Assembly: GCF_014648895.1 (NCBI RefSeq)
Contig: NZ_BMRZ01000001.1
Location: 310,001 to 374,000, forward strand
Length of the DNA stretch: 64,000 nucleotides
Reading direction: 5' to 3'
Source of the DNA: Streptomyces tanashiensis
GTDB lineage: Bacteria > Actinomycetota > Actinomycetes > Streptomycetales > Streptomycetaceae
In this document: piece by piece, positions 51,056 through 60,123 of the stretch
Layout: each line of letters starts with the position of its first letter
Numbering within the stretch: position 1 is the first letter of the stretch
Program-made: the position numbers and the translations under genes
The notes under the pieces: model-generated
Seen by the model: the letters and a program-made list of their open reading frames with translations, nothing else
The model's database searches: none
What the model was told of the DNA's origin: nothing

Positions 51056-52039
51056 ATGCTGGAGGCGCTCGGCATAAAGGAGTCGACGGAGGCCGTCTAC
51101 CGCCTGCTCCTGGAGCGGCCCGAGTACGACGTAACGGAGATGGCGGCCCATCTGGGCCGCCCCGAGCCGGAGGTCCGCGAGGCGCTCGCCTGTCTCGCGG
51201 ACCTCAAGCTCGTCCTCATGGACGACTCCTCGGGCGAGGTCGAACCCTTCAACCCGGACGTCGGCTTCTCGTTCCTGCTCTCCCGCGCCGAGGCCGAGCT
51301 GAGCAAACGCAAGCGCCAGGTGGAGCAGGCCGGCCGCGCGGTGGCCGGCATCCTCGCCTCGTACGCGGACTGCTCCGAACCGGGCGTCCGGCACGACCTC
51401 GTGGACCGCATCACGGGACTCGACAACGTCCGCGAACGCCTGGAGGACCTGGCCGCGAACGCCCGCACCGAGTGCCTCTCGCTGCTGCCCGGCGGCGCCC
51501 AGCTCCCCGACACGATGGACGCGAGCCAGCCGCTCGACCAACTCGCCCTGGAGCGCGGGGTGAAGATCCGCTCCCTCTACCAGGAGAGCTTCCGCAACGA
51601 CCCGCCGACCGTCGAGTACGTGCGCTGGTACTGCGACCTCGGCGGCGAGGCGCGGACCGTGCCCGTCGTCCCGATGCTCATGGTGATCGTCGACCGCGAG
51701 GCCGCGCTCGTCCCCGTCGACCCCGAGGACGGCCGCGCGGGCGCCCTCGAGGTGCGCAGCCCCGGCCTGGTCCACGCGCTCGTGGTCCTCTTCGACCGGC
51801 TGTGGGACGCGGGCACCCCCTTCGGCGAGACCCCGCGCCGCGACGCGCACGACCTCTCCCCGCAGGAGCGGGAGTTGCTGATGCTCCTCGGCATCGGCTG
51901 CACGGACGACATCGCTGCCCGGCGGCTCGGCGTCTCGCTGCGGACGGTCCGCCGGATGAGCTCGGAGCTGATGAACCGTCTGGGAGCCCGCAGCCGGTTC
52001 GAAGCCGGGGTACGGGCCGCCAAGGAGGGCTGGCTCTGA
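51056..52039 (+). CDS. TrmB-like / LuxR-HTH regulator
   Basis: 327 residues. An N-terminal TrmB-like winged helix (ALGIKESTEAVYRLLLERPE, AAHLGRPEPEVREALACL), a central effector-like domain related to phospholipase-D-like sensor regions (ERGVKIRSLYQESFRND), and a C-terminal LuxR HTH (LSPQERELLMLLGIGCTDD, RRLGVSLRTVRRMSSELMNRLG). This three-part form is common in Streptomyces. ATG 51056 with GGGGGAG upstream. It precedes the DUF3311-symporter pair by 100 bases and may control it. Confidence 0.88.
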   Translation: MLEALGIKESTEAVYRLLLERPEYDVTEMAAHLGRPEPEVREALACLADLKLVLMDDSSGEVEPFNPDVGFSFLLSRAEAELSKRKRQVEQAGRAVAGILASYADCSEPGVRHDLVDRITGLDNVRERLEDLAANARTECLSLLPGGAQLPDTMDASQPLDQLALERGVKIRSLYQESFRNDPPTVEYVRWYCDLGGEARTVPVVPMLMVIVDREAALVPVDPEDGRAGALEVRSPGLVHALVVLFDRLWDAGTPFGETPRRDAHDLSPQERELLMLLGIGCTDDIAARRLGVSLRTVRRMSSELMNRLGARSRFEAGVRAAKEGWL

Positions 52040-52139
52040 CGAGTCGCTTCCGTTATGCGGACAGGGGTTCCCAGCGCGGGAGCCGTCCCCTAGATTTCCC
52101 CAGCATTACCGAGGTGATCAGCGAGGGGACGGAATCGCC

Positions 52140-52403
52140 ATGTCAGACGCGCCAGATGCGACACAAGGGAAACAACCGACCATCACACCCCTGCGGGTGG
52201 TGATCGCGCTCTGCCTGATCGCGCCGTTCGTGGCGATGCTCTGGGTGAGCTCCTACGCGAAGGTCGAACCGCTCTTCGCCGGCATCCCGTTCTTCTACTG
52301 GTACCAGATGCTCTGGGTGCTGATCTCCACCGCACTCACCATGATCGCGTACAAGCTGTGGCAGCTGGACCAGCGTGCCCGCAAGGGAGGTGACACGCGA
52401 TGA
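52140..52403 (+). CDS. DUF3311 small membrane protein
   Basis: 87 residues, two helices (LRVVIALCLIAPFVAMLWV; YQMLWVLISTALTMIAYKLW). DUF3311 proteins regularly precede sodium:solute symporters and are thought to be accessory subunits. ATG 52140; its stop overlaps the symporter start (ATGA). Confidence 0.9.
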   Translation: MSDAPDATQGKQPTITPLRVVIALCLIAPFVAMLWVSSYAKVEPLFAGIPFFYWYQMLWVLISTALTMIAYKLWQLDQRARKGGDTR

Positions 52404-54025
52404 AGGACGGCGTGAACGGTGTGGCGCTCGGCGTCTTCATCTTCTTCTTCGTGGCCGTCACGGTCATGGGCTTCCTGGCCGCGCGCTGGCGCAAGGCCGA
52501 GAACGAGCACAGCCTCGACGAATGGGGTCTGGGCGGCCGGTCGTTCGGCACCTGGGTGACCTGGTTCCTGCTCGGCGGCGACCTCTACACGGCGTACACC
52601 TTCGTCGCCGTCCCCGCGGCCATCTACGCGGCGGGCGCGGCCGGCTTCTTCGCCGTCCCGTACACGATCCTGGTGTACCCGCTGATCTTCACCTTCCTGC
52701 CCCGGCTCTGGTCGGTCTCGCACAAGCACGGATACGTCACCACCTCGGACTTCGTCCGCGGCCGTTTCGGCTCCAAGGGCCTGTCGCTCGCGGTGGCGGT
52801 CACCGGCATCCTCGCCACCATGCCGTACATCGCGCTCCAGCTCGTCGGCATCCAGGCCGTCCTGGACGTGATGGGCGTCGGCGGCGGCGAGAACACCCAC
52901 TGGTTCGTCAAGGACCTGCCGCTGCTGCTCGCCTTCGGCGTCCTCGCGGCGTACACGTACTCCTCGGGCCTGCGCGCCCCCGCGCTCATCGCCTTCGTCA
53001 AGGACACCCTGATCTACATCGTCATCGCCGTGGCGATCATCTACATCCCGATCAAGCTGGGCGGCTTCGACGAGATCTTCGCCAAGGCGGGCGAGGCGTA
53101 CGCGCAGACCAACCCGGCGACCGGCAAGCCGCGCGGCGCGCTCGTCCCCGGCGAGGCGGGCCAGTGGACCTACGCGACGCTCGCGCTCGGCTCGGCGCTC
53201 GCGCTCTTCATGTACCCGCACTCCATCACGGCGACGCTGTCGTCCCGGAGCCGTGAGGTCATCCGCCGCAACACCACGATCCTGCCGCTCTACTCGCTGA
53301 TGCTGGGCCTGCTCGCGCTGCTCGGCTTCATGGCGATCGCCGCCGGGATCAAGGTCAAGAACGGCCAGCTCGCCATCCCGCAGCTCTTCGAGACCATGTT
53401 CCCGGACTGGTTCGCGGGCGTCGCGTTCGCCGCGATCGGCATCGGCGCGCTCGTCCCCGCCGCGATCATGTCGATCGCCGCGGCCAACCTCTTCACCCGG
53501 AACATCTACAAGGACTTCATCAAACCGGACGCCACCCCGGCGCAGGAGACCAAGGTCTCCAAGCTGGTCTCGCTCCTGGTGAAGGTCGGCGCCCTCGTCT
53601 TCGTCCTCACCATGGACAAGACGGTCGCGATCAACTTCCAGCTGCTCGGCGGCATCTGGATCCTGCAGACCTTCCCGGCCCTCGTCGGCGGCCTCTTCAC
53701 CCGCTGGTTCCACCGCTGGGCACTGCTCGCCGGCTGGGCCGTCGGCATGGTCTACGGCACGGCCGCCGCGTACGGCGTCGCCAGCCCGACCCAGAAGCAC
53801 TTCGGCGGCTCCTCCGCCGAGATCCCCGGCATCGGCGAGATCGGCTACATCGGCCTCACCGCCTTCGTCCTCAACGTCCTCGTCACGGTCGTCCTGACCT
53901 TCGTCCTCAAGGCCGTCAAGGCCCCCGAGGGCGTCGACGAGACCTCTCCCGAGGACTACACGGCGGACGCGGGCGACGCCGGTGTCCGCACCGAGCTCCC
54001 GAAGGTCGGCGCCTCGACGCACTGA
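52400..54025 (+). CDS. Sodium:solute symporter, MctP-like monocarboxylate permease
   Basis: 541 residues, about 13 membrane helices of the SSS family: GVFIFFFVAVTVMGFLA, GLGGRSFGTWVTWFLLGGDL, LGSALALFMYPHSITATLS and IGIGALVPAAIMSIAAANLF. The N-terminal GGR-x-W-x-WFLLGGD and the paired DUF3311 gene suggest the MctP group that imports lactate, pyruvate or similar acids with sodium or protons. A 15-bp terminator follows. Confidence 0.9.
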   Translation: MKDGVNGVALGVFIFFFVAVTVMGFLAARWRKAENEHSLDEWGLGGRSFGTWVTWFLLGGDLYTAYTFVAVPAAIYAAGAAGFFAVPYTILVYPLIFTFLPRLWSVSHKHGYVTTSDFVRGRFGSKGLSLAVAVTGILATMPYIALQLVGIQAVLDVMGVGGGENTHWFVKDLPLLLAFGVLAAYTYSSGLRAPALIAFVKDTLIYIVIAVAIIYIPIKLGGFDEIFAKAGEAYAQTNPATGKPRGALVPGEAGQWTYATLALGSALALFMYPHSITATLSSRSREVIRRNTTILPLYSLMLGLLALLGFMAIAAGIKVKNGQLAIPQLFETMFPDWFAGVAFAAIGIGALVPAAIMSIAAANLFTRNIYKDFIKPDATPAQETKVSKLVSLLVKVGALVFVLTMDKTVAINFQLLGGIWILQTFPALVGGLFTRWFHRWALLAGWAVGMVYGTAAAYGVASPTQKHFGGSSAEIPGIGEIGYIGLTAFVLNVLVTVVLTFVLKAVKAPEGVDETSPEDYTADAGDAGVRTELPKVGASTH

Positions 54026-54045
54026 CCCGCGGACGCCCACGGCAG

Positions 54046-54079
54046 GGGCCCGGGATCTCCACCAGGAGATCCCGGGCCC
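54046..54079. terminator. 15-bp hairpin after symporter
   Basis: GGGCCCGGGATCTCC (54046-54060) pairs perfectly with 54065-54079, loop ACCA, followed by TTCGCG. Confidence 0.9.
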
Positions 54080-54112
54080 TTCGCGTACCCCCCACGAGGC
54101 AGACTGGCGTGC

Positions 54113-54613
54113 ATGGACTTCATGATCAGGGCGGTACGGCCCGAGGAGTACGAGGAGCTCGGTGACCTCACCGGGCTGACCTACCTGAACGACGGACTGC
54201 TGCTGCACGGCGAGGACGACTTCTATCTGGACGTGCTCCGCGACACGGCACGGCGGGCCCGCGAGAGCGAGGTGCTCGTCGCCGTCGACGCCGAGGGCGG
54301 GATCATCGGCGGGGTCACCTTCGCCCCCGGCGCCACCCCGTGGGCGGACATCGCCGTCGCCGGCGAGGCCGAGTTCCGGATGCTCGTGGTCGCGCCGGCG
54401 GCCCGCGGCAGGGGCGTCGGGGAGGCGCTCGTGCGCACCTGTGTGGACCGGGCGCGGGCCCTGCCGGAGTGCGCGCGGCTGGTGCTCTCCACGGACGCGA
54501 AGATGGTCTCCGCGCACCGGATCTACGAGCGGATGGGCTTCGTCCGCACCCCCGACCGGGACTGGGAGCCGATCCCCGAACACGCTCTGCGAACGTACGC
54601 CCTGGAGCTGTAA
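54113..54613 (+). CDS. GNAT family N-acetyltransferase
   Basis: 166 residues: MIRAVRPEEYEELGDLTGLT, FRMLVVAPAARGRGVGEALV (acetyl-CoA loop RGRGVG) and HRIYERMGFVR with the usual C-terminal tyrosine. Typical soluble acetyltransferase of unknown substrate. It has its own hairpin terminator before the nrd leader. Confidence 0.89.
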   Translation: MDFMIRAVRPEEYEELGDLTGLTYLNDGLLLHGEDDFYLDVLRDTARRARESEVLVAVDAEGGIIGGVTFAPGATPWADIAVAGEAEFRMLVVAPAARGRGVGEALVRTCVDRARALPECARLVLSTDAKMVSAHRIYERMGFVRTPDRDWEPIPEHALRTYALEL

Positions 54614-54630
54614 CCCTCGGGGGCGACACA

Positions 54631-54668
54631 ACATGTGGGGGGTGCAGCAAGCGGCGCCCCCCACATGT
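54631..54668. terminator. Hairpin after GNAT gene
   Basis: ACATGTGGGGGGTGC (54631-54645) pairs with 54654-54668 with a single G-T wobble and an 8-base loop. It separates the GNAT transcript from the nrd leader. Confidence 0.75.
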
Positions 54669-54674
54669 ATGCTC

Positions 54675-54830
54675 GTCCTCGCTGTCGACGCAGGGGAATC
54701 CGGCGCGAATCCGGAACTGTCCCGCAACGGTGTACTACGTGCGGTTTCGTGCGCGGTGAGTCCGAGATCCTGCCGGCAGCGCGCCCGGTCCGTCCGGTCC
54801 GGGTGCCACAGACGTCCGGGCCTCGCGGAG
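54675..54830 (+). promoter_or_regulatory. Cobalamin (B12) riboswitch
   Basis: Conserved core elements are visible: GGGAATCCGG near 54693, CGAATCCGGAACTGTCCCGC (54706-54725), and GTGAGTCCGAGATCCTGCC (54756-54774), the usual B12-box order. Downstream, TGCGGG-TG-CCCGCA (54860-54873) may be part of the expression platform. In Streptomyces coelicolor the nrdAB operon is shut off by coenzyme B12 through such a switch, favouring the B12-dependent class II reductase. Limits are approximate. Confidence 0.88.
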
Positions 54831-54923
54831 TGGGCCGGTGGACGCGGCGTTCCCGCGCGTGCGGGTGCCCGCATGCCCGCCTCCCCCGCCCTGGCCCCGA
54901 GCCGAGCGAGGGAGAGCCCCCAC

Positions 54924-57278
54924 GTGACCATCGCGCCCGCCGATCCGGCCGCAGCGATCGAGACCGACGGCCCCGGGACCGTACTCCTGCGGACCCTGAC
55001 CGATCTCACCGCCGACCTCCCGGACACCGACCCCGGCAAGGTCGCCGCCGCCGCTCTGCGCGGCCGCAGCGCCACGTCGGACGAGGCGGAGCTGCGCGAG
55101 CTGGCCACCGAGGCGGCCGCCGGCCTGATCGCCGAGGACCCCGCGTACTCCCGGCTCGCCGCCCGGCTCCTCACCATCACCATCGCCGACGAGGCCGCCT
55201 CCCAGGGCTCCGTCACCTTCTCCGGCTCCGTCGCCGTCGGGCACCGCGAGGGCCTGATCGCCGACCGCACCGCCGAGTTCGTCACGCTGCACGCCGCCGC
55301 GCTCGACGCGACGATCGACCCGGCCGGCGACGACCGCTTCGGCTACTTCGGTCTGCGCACCCTCTACTCGCGCTACCTGCTGCGCCACCCGATCACCCGC
55401 AAGGTGATCGAGACCCCGCAGCACTTCATGCTGCGCGTCGCCTGCGGCCTGGCCGAGGACGAGAGCGTCCGCGCCCTCGACGAGGTGGCCGCGCTGTACG
55501 GTCTGATGAGCCGCCTGGACTACCTGCCGTCCTCCCCCACGCTCTTCAACTCCGGCACGCGCCACCCGCAGATGTCCTCCTGCTACCTCCTGGACTCCCC
55601 CCAGGACGAGCTGGACTCCATCTACGACCGCTACCACCAGGTCGCGCGCCTCTCGAAGCACGCGGGCGGCATCGGCCTCTCGTACTCCCGCATCCGCGCC
55701 CGCGGTTCGCTGATCCGCGGCACCAACGGGCACTCCAACGGCATCGTGCCGTTCCTGAAGACCCTCGACGCCTCCGTCGCCGCAGTGAACCAGGGCGGCC
55801 GCCGCAAGGGCGCCGCCGCGGTCTACCTGGAGACCTGGCACGCGGACATCGAGGAGTTCCTGGAGCTCCGCGACAACACGGGCGAGGACCAGCGCCGCAC
55901 CCACAACCTGAACCTGGCGCACTGGATCCCGGACGAGTTCATGCGCCGGGTCAACGCCGACGCCCCGTGGTCGCTGTTCTCCCCCTCGGACGTCCCCGAG
56001 CTCGTCGACCTGTACGGCGAGGAGTTCGACGCCGCCTACCGCAAGGCCGAGGCGGCGGGCCTGGCCCGCAAGACGATGCCGGCCCGCGACCTCTACGGCC
56101 GGATGATGCGGACCCTCGCGCAGACCGGCAACGGCTGGATGACCTTCAAGGACGCCTCCAACCGGACCGCGAACCAGACCGCCGAGCCCGGCACCGTCGT
56201 CCACTCCTCGAACCTCTGCACCGAGATCATCGAGGTCACGAACGACGGCGAGACCGCGGTCTGCAACCTCGGCTCCGTCAACCTGGGCGCCTTCGTGCAG
56301 AACGGCGACATCGACTGGGCGCGGCTCGACGAGACCGTCCGCACCGCCGTCACCTTCCTCGACCGGGTCGTCGACATCAACTTCTACCCGACCGAGCAGG
56401 CGGGCCGCTCCAACTCCCGCTGGCGTCCGGTCGGCCTGGGCGCGATGGGCCTCCAGGACGTCTTCTTCCAGCTGAAGCTGCCGTTCGACTCTCCCGAGGC
56501 GCGCGCCCTGTCCACCCGTATCGCCGAGCGGATCATGCTCGCCGCGTACGAGGCGTCCGCCGACCTCTCCGAGCGCAACGGTCCGCTCCCCGCCTGGGAC
56601 AAGACCCGCGCGGCCCGGGGCGTCCTGCACCCCGACCACTACGACGTCGAGCTGAACTGGCCGGAGCGCTGGGCCGCGCTGCGCGAGCGGATCGCCGCCG
56701 TCGGCATGCGCAACAGCCTGCTCCTCGCCATCGCGCCGACGGCGACCATCGCCTCGATCGCGGGCGTCTACGAGTGCATCGAGCCGCAGGTCTCCAACCT
56801 GTTCAAGCGCGAGACGCTGTCCGGCGAGTTCCTCCAGGTCAACTCGTACCTCGTCGACGAGCTGAAGAAGCTCGGCGTGTGGGACGCGCAGACCCGCGAG
56901 GCGCTGCGCGACGCCAACGGCTCGGTGGCCGGCTTCACCTGGGTCCCGGCCGAGGTGCGCGAGCTGTACCGCACGGCCTGGGAGATCCCGCAGCGCGGCC
57001 TCATCGACATGGCCGCCGCCCGGACCCCGTTCCTGGACCAGTCGCAGTCGCTGAACCTGTTCCTGGAGACACCGACGATCGGCAAGCTGTCGTCGATGTA
57101 CGCGTACGCCTGGAAGCAGGGCCTGAAGACGACGTACTACCTGCGCTCCCGCCCGGCGACCCGGATCGCCCGCGCCGCCCAGGCCGCCGCCCCGATCCCC
57201 GTCCAGCAGGCGGTCCCCGACGCCGACGCGCTCGCCTGCTCCCTTGAGAACCCCGAGTCCTGCGAGGCCTGCCAGTAA
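54924..57278 (+). CDS. nrdA: Ribonucleotide reductase class Ia, large subunit
   Basis: 784 residues. Catalytic residues are present: Cys220 (MSSCYLL), Asn430/Cys432/Glu434 (SSNLCTEI), Cys447 (VCNLGSVNLG), Tyr738-Tyr739 (TTYYLRSR) and the C-terminal redox pair Cys780/Cys783 (SCEACQ). It reduces ribonucleoside diphosphates with NrdB. The N-terminus (TIAPADPAAAIETDGPGTV) does not show the VxKRDG ATP-cone of E. coli NrdA, so overall dATP inhibition is probably missing. GTG 54924 has GAGGGAG upstream. Controlled by the preceding cobalamin riboswitch. Confidence 0.96.
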   Translation: MTIAPADPAAAIETDGPGTVLLRTLTDLTADLPDTDPGKVAAAALRGRSATSDEAELRELATEAAAGLIAEDPAYSRLAARLLTITIADEAASQGSVTFSGSVAVGHREGLIADRTAEFVTLHAAALDATIDPAGDDRFGYFGLRTLYSRYLLRHPITRKVIETPQHFMLRVACGLAEDESVRALDEVAALYGLMSRLDYLPSSPTLFNSGTRHPQMSSCYLLDSPQDELDSIYDRYHQVARLSKHAGGIGLSYSRIRARGSLIRGTNGHSNGIVPFLKTLDASVAAVNQGGRRKGAAAVYLETWHADIEEFLELRDNTGEDQRRTHNLNLAHWIPDEFMRRVNADAPWSLFSPSDVPELVDLYGEEFDAAYRKAEAAGLARKTMPARDLYGRMMRTLAQTGNGWMTFKDASNRTANQTAEPGTVVHSSNLCTEIIEVTNDGETAVCNLGSVNLGAFVQNGDIDWARLDETVRTAVTFLDRVVDINFYPTEQAGRSNSRWRPVGLGAMGLQDVFFQLKLPFDSPEARALSTRIAERIMLAAYEASADLSERNGPLPAWDKTRAARGVLHPDHYDVELNWPERWAALRERIAAVGMRNSLLLAIAPTATIASIAGVYECIEPQVSNLFKRETLSGEFLQVNSYLVDELKKLGVWDAQTREALRDANGSVAGFTWVPAEVRELYRTAWEIPQRGLIDMAAARTPFLDQSQSLNLFLETPTIGKLSSMYAYAWKQGLKTTYYLRSRPATRIARAAQAAAPIPVQQAVPDADALACSLENPESCEACQ

Positions 57279-58294
57279 TGAGCTCCACCGAGAAGAAGAA
57301 CCTCCTGGACCCGGGCTTCGAGCTCACCCTCCGCCCCATGCGCTACCCGGACTTCTACGAGCGCTACCGGGACGCCATCAAGAACACCTGGACCGTGGAG
57401 GAGGTCGACCTCCACTCGGACGTCGCCGACCTCGCCAAGCTCACCCCCGGTGAGCAGCACATGATCGGCCGGCTGGTCGCGTTCTTCGCGACGGGCGACT
57501 CGATCGTCTCGAACAACCTGGTCCTGACGCTCTACAAGCACATCAACTCCCCTGAGGCGCGGCTGTACCTGAGCCGTCAGCTCTTCGAGGAGGCGGTGCA
57601 CGTCCAGTTCTATCTGACGCTGCTCGACACGTACCTGCCCGACCCGGACGACCGCGCCGCCGCGTTCGACGCGGTCGAGGAGATCCCCTCCATCCGCGAG
57701 AAGGCGCAGTTCTGCTTCAAGTGGATGGACTCGGTCGAGAAGATCGAGAAGCTGGAGACGGCCGCCGACCGCCGCCGCTTCCTGCTGAACCTGATCTGCT
57801 TCGCGGCGTGCATCGAGGGCCTGTTCTTCTACGGCGCCTTCGCGTACGTCTACTGGTTCCGGTCCCGCGGCCTGCTGCACGGCCTGGCGACCGGCACCAA
57901 CTGGGTGTTCCGCGACGAGACGATGCACATGAACTTCGCCTTCGAGGTCGTGGACACCGTCCGCAAGGAGGAGCCGGAGCTCTTCGACGACGCGCTCCAG
58001 CAGCAGGTCACGGACATGCTGAAGGAGGCCGTCGAGGCGGAGCTGCAGTTCGGCCGCGACCTGTGCGGCGACGGCCTGCCGGGCATGAACACCGAGTCGA
58101 TGCGCGAGTACCTCCAGTGCGTCGCCGACCAGCGCCTCCAGCGCCTCGGCTTCCCGCCGGTGTACGGCTCGGAGAACCCGTTCGCGTTCATGGAGCTCCA
58201 GGGCGTCCAGGAGCTGACCAACTTCTTCGAGCGCCGTCCGTCCGCCTACCAGGTGGCGGTCGAGGGCTCGGTGGACCTGGACGAGGACTTCTAG
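57278..58294 (+). CDS. nrdB: Ribonucleotide reductase class Ia, small subunit
   Basis: 338 residues. Ferritin-like R2: di-iron ligands Asp74, Glu105, His108 (FEEAVHVQFY), Glu180, Glu214 and His217 (RDETMHMNF), with the radical tyrosine at Tyr112. All are in place, so it is an active tyrosyl-radical subunit. Its ATG shares one base with the nrdA stop. No third gene (nrdS) follows; a strong terminator comes next. Confidence 0.96.
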   Translation: MSSTEKKNLLDPGFELTLRPMRYPDFYERYRDAIKNTWTVEEVDLHSDVADLAKLTPGEQHMIGRLVAFFATGDSIVSNNLVLTLYKHINSPEARLYLSRQLFEEAVHVQFYLTLLDTYLPDPDDRAAAFDAVEEIPSIREKAQFCFKWMDSVEKIEKLETAADRRRFLLNLICFAACIEGLFFYGAFAYVYWFRSRGLLHGLATGTNWVFRDETMHMNFAFEVVDTVRKEEPELFDDALQQQVTDMLKEAVEAELQFGRDLCGDGLPGMNTESMREYLQCVADQRLQRLGFPPVYGSENPFAFMELQGVQELTNFFERRPSAYQVAVEGSVDLDEDF

Positions 58295-58303
58295 GTCCCC
58301 CTA

Positions 58304-58346
58304 CGGAGAAGGGCCCCGCACTCGGCGAGTGCGGGGCCCTTCTCCG
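58304..58346. terminator. 20-bp perfect hairpin between nrdB and def
   Basis: CGGAGAAGGGCCCCGCACTC (58304-58323) pairs perfectly with 58327-58346, loop GGC. Serves both converging transcripts. Confidence 0.92.
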
Positions 58347-58360
58347 TGAGGTGCGGGCGA

Positions 58361-58996
58361 TCAGGCGTTGGGGACCGTCTCGTAGCGCGGGGTGCCCTCT
58401 TCCATCTGGCGCAGGGCGTCCTTGCGGTCCCGCTTCGACAGCTTGTCGATGTACAGGAAGCCGTACAGGTGGTCCGTCTCGTGCTGGAGGCAGCGGGCGA
58501 AGTAGCCGGTGCCGCGCACCTTGATCGGGTTGCCCTGGGCGTCCTGGCCGGTGACCGCCGCGTAGTCCGGGCGGGCCAGCTCGGCGTAGGCCGTCGGCAC
58601 GGACAGGCAGCCCTCGTTGGACTCGTCCAGGACGCGCAGCTCGGCCGGGAGCTCCTCCAGGACCGGGTTGCAGACGACGCCGACGTGCCGGACGCCCTCG
58701 TCGTCCATGCAGTCGTAGACGAAGACCTTGAGGTCCACGCCGATCTGGTTCGCGGCCAGGCCCACACCCTCGGCGGCCTTCTGGCTGGCGAACATGTCGT
58801 CGATCAGCTTCGCGAGCTCGTCGTCGAACTCGGTGACGTCCTTGCACTCGCGGTGGAGCACGGGGTTGCCGACGACCGTGATCGGGCGGGCCGTGCCGCG
58901 CTCACGGTAGGCGAGCTCGCGCGCCTCACAGTCCTCCGTGTCGACCACGTAGCCGTCGTTGATCTGCGTCTGCTCGTCCGTGTCCTGCTGCGCCAT
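58361..58996 (-). CDS. def: Peptide deformylase
   Basis: 211 residues. The three family motifs are intact: [17 protein letters not shown] (metal Cys) and QHETDHLYG (HExxH). It removes the formyl group from new proteins. A ~35-residue polar N-terminal extension ([20 protein letters not shown]) exceeds the E. coli form. ATG 58996. Confidence 0.95.
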   Translation of the reverse strand: MAQQDTDEQTQINDGYVVDTEDCEARELAYRERGTARPITVVGNPVLHRECKDVTEFDDELAKLIDDMFASQKAAEGVGLAANQIGVDLKVFVYDCMDDEGVRHVGVVCNPVLEELPAELRVLDESNEGCLSVPTAYAELARPDYAAVTGQDAQGNPIKVRGTGYFARCLQHETDHLYGFLYIDKLSKRDRKDALRQMEEGTPRYETVPNA

Positions 58997-59063
58997 GTCC
59001 GGCCGCGCCTTCCTGAAAACCCGATTCCGTCGAAGGACAGCCTACGGGCCCCGAAGCGAACGC

Positions 59064-60044
59064 TCAGCAGACCTCTTCGAGATCGCGCCACTCGCGGGAG
59101 TCCGGGCTGTCCGCCACCCAGCCGTCGAGGAGTCCGCGCACCAGGCCCGCGGGGGCCGCGATGCCGCACTCCCGCTCCGGGACCCACAGCTCGCCCGGCG
59201 AGCGGTGGCCCAGCGGCCCGGGGTGCCCCGGCTCGCTGTGGTCGTGCGGATCGGAGTGCTCGCCCTCGCCCTCGGCGCTCGGCATGGTCGACTCGGAGCA
59301 GGCGCGGCAGAGCAGCCGCACGGAGGACGACCAGTCCTCGGCGGCGAAACCCGCCTCGGCGGCGAGCTGCTCCAGGGCGTCCCGGTCGGCCTCGGTGGCC
59401 GCCTCCAGGAGGACGACCCAGGTGGGGACGGGCGAGGGCGCCCACAGCTCGATCTCGTCGAAGACGGGGTAGGAGGGGCCGGCGGTGGTGGTCCGCTCGC
59501 CGTTCGGCACGCCGTCGTGGAGGACGACCTCGCCCCAGCGGCGGCCGGAGGACGGCAGCGGGATGGAGAGGACCTCGATCCGGGCCGGGTCGAGTCGGCG
59601 GCCCCACACGACCTCCGCCTCGCCCTCCGGCGACAGCCGGACGGCGGCGCTGCCCAGCTCCATGCCGGCGGGCTCGCCGGTGCCCGCGGCGGCGCCGGGC
59701 ACCTTCAGTCCGTACGCCTGCCAGGCGCGGCGGGCCAGCGGCCAGTCCTGGAGCGCGGTGGCGGCGATGCCCACGTTCCACCAGTCGGGGGCGCCGGTCT
59801 CCTTGTCGAGCAGCGCGACGGCGCGCAGCCCGGCGGCCCGCGCCTGCTCCCAGTCGTGCCGGAACTTGTGCAGCAGGGCCAGGTTGAACCAGGACTCCGA
59901 GAGCCAGGGCTCCAGATCCGCCGCGCGCGTCAGAAGTGCGCCCGCGTCCTCGTACCGGCCGTCGCCGATCAGCGTGAACGCGCGGTCGGTGGCCTGCCGC
60001 CACGAGGCGGAGGGCCGATGCCGTACCTTCCCGAAGATCCTCAC
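59064..60044 (-). CDS. Tetratricopeptide-repeat protein, unknown
   Basis: 326 residues. The first ~110 residues read as TPR helices (RAFTLIGDGRYEDAGALLTR, SWFNLALLHKFRHDWEQARA, WWNVGIAATALQDWPLARRA), then a beta domain (SAAVRLSPEGEAEVVWGRRL; GEVVLHDGVPNG) and a His/Asp/Pro-rich linker (SDPHDHSEPGHPGP). A cysteine near LLCRACSES could bind metal. Widely conserved in Streptomyces; function unknown. Confidence 0.8.
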   Translation of the reverse strand: MRIFGKVRHRPSASWRQATDRAFTLIGDGRYEDAGALLTRAADLEPWLSESWFNLALLHKFRHDWEQARAAGLRAVALLDKETGAPDWWNVGIAATALQDWPLARRAWQAYGLKVPGAAAGTGEPAGMELGSAAVRLSPEGEAEVVWGRRLDPARIEVLSIPLPSSGRRWGEVVLHDGVPNGERTTTAGPSYPVFDEIELWAPSPVPTWVVLLEAATEADRDALEQLAAEAGFAAEDWSSSVRLLCRACSESTMPSAEGEGEHSDPHDHSEPGHPGPLGHRSPGELWVPERECGIAAPAGLVRGLLDGWVADSPDSREWRDLEEVC

Positions 60045-60123
60045 GATTCCCGCCTGCCGGTCGCTTCACCCTCTTGTTCGCATCCAACCATGCCCGGTCG
60101 GACGCGCGCTCATTACCCATGGG

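Noticed and set aside
52295..55285. A 996-codon open frame on the minus strand opposite the symporter and nrd leader
   Set aside because: It is antisense to well-recognised genes, has no family resemblance and reflects the very high third-position GC, which removes stop codons on the opposite strand.
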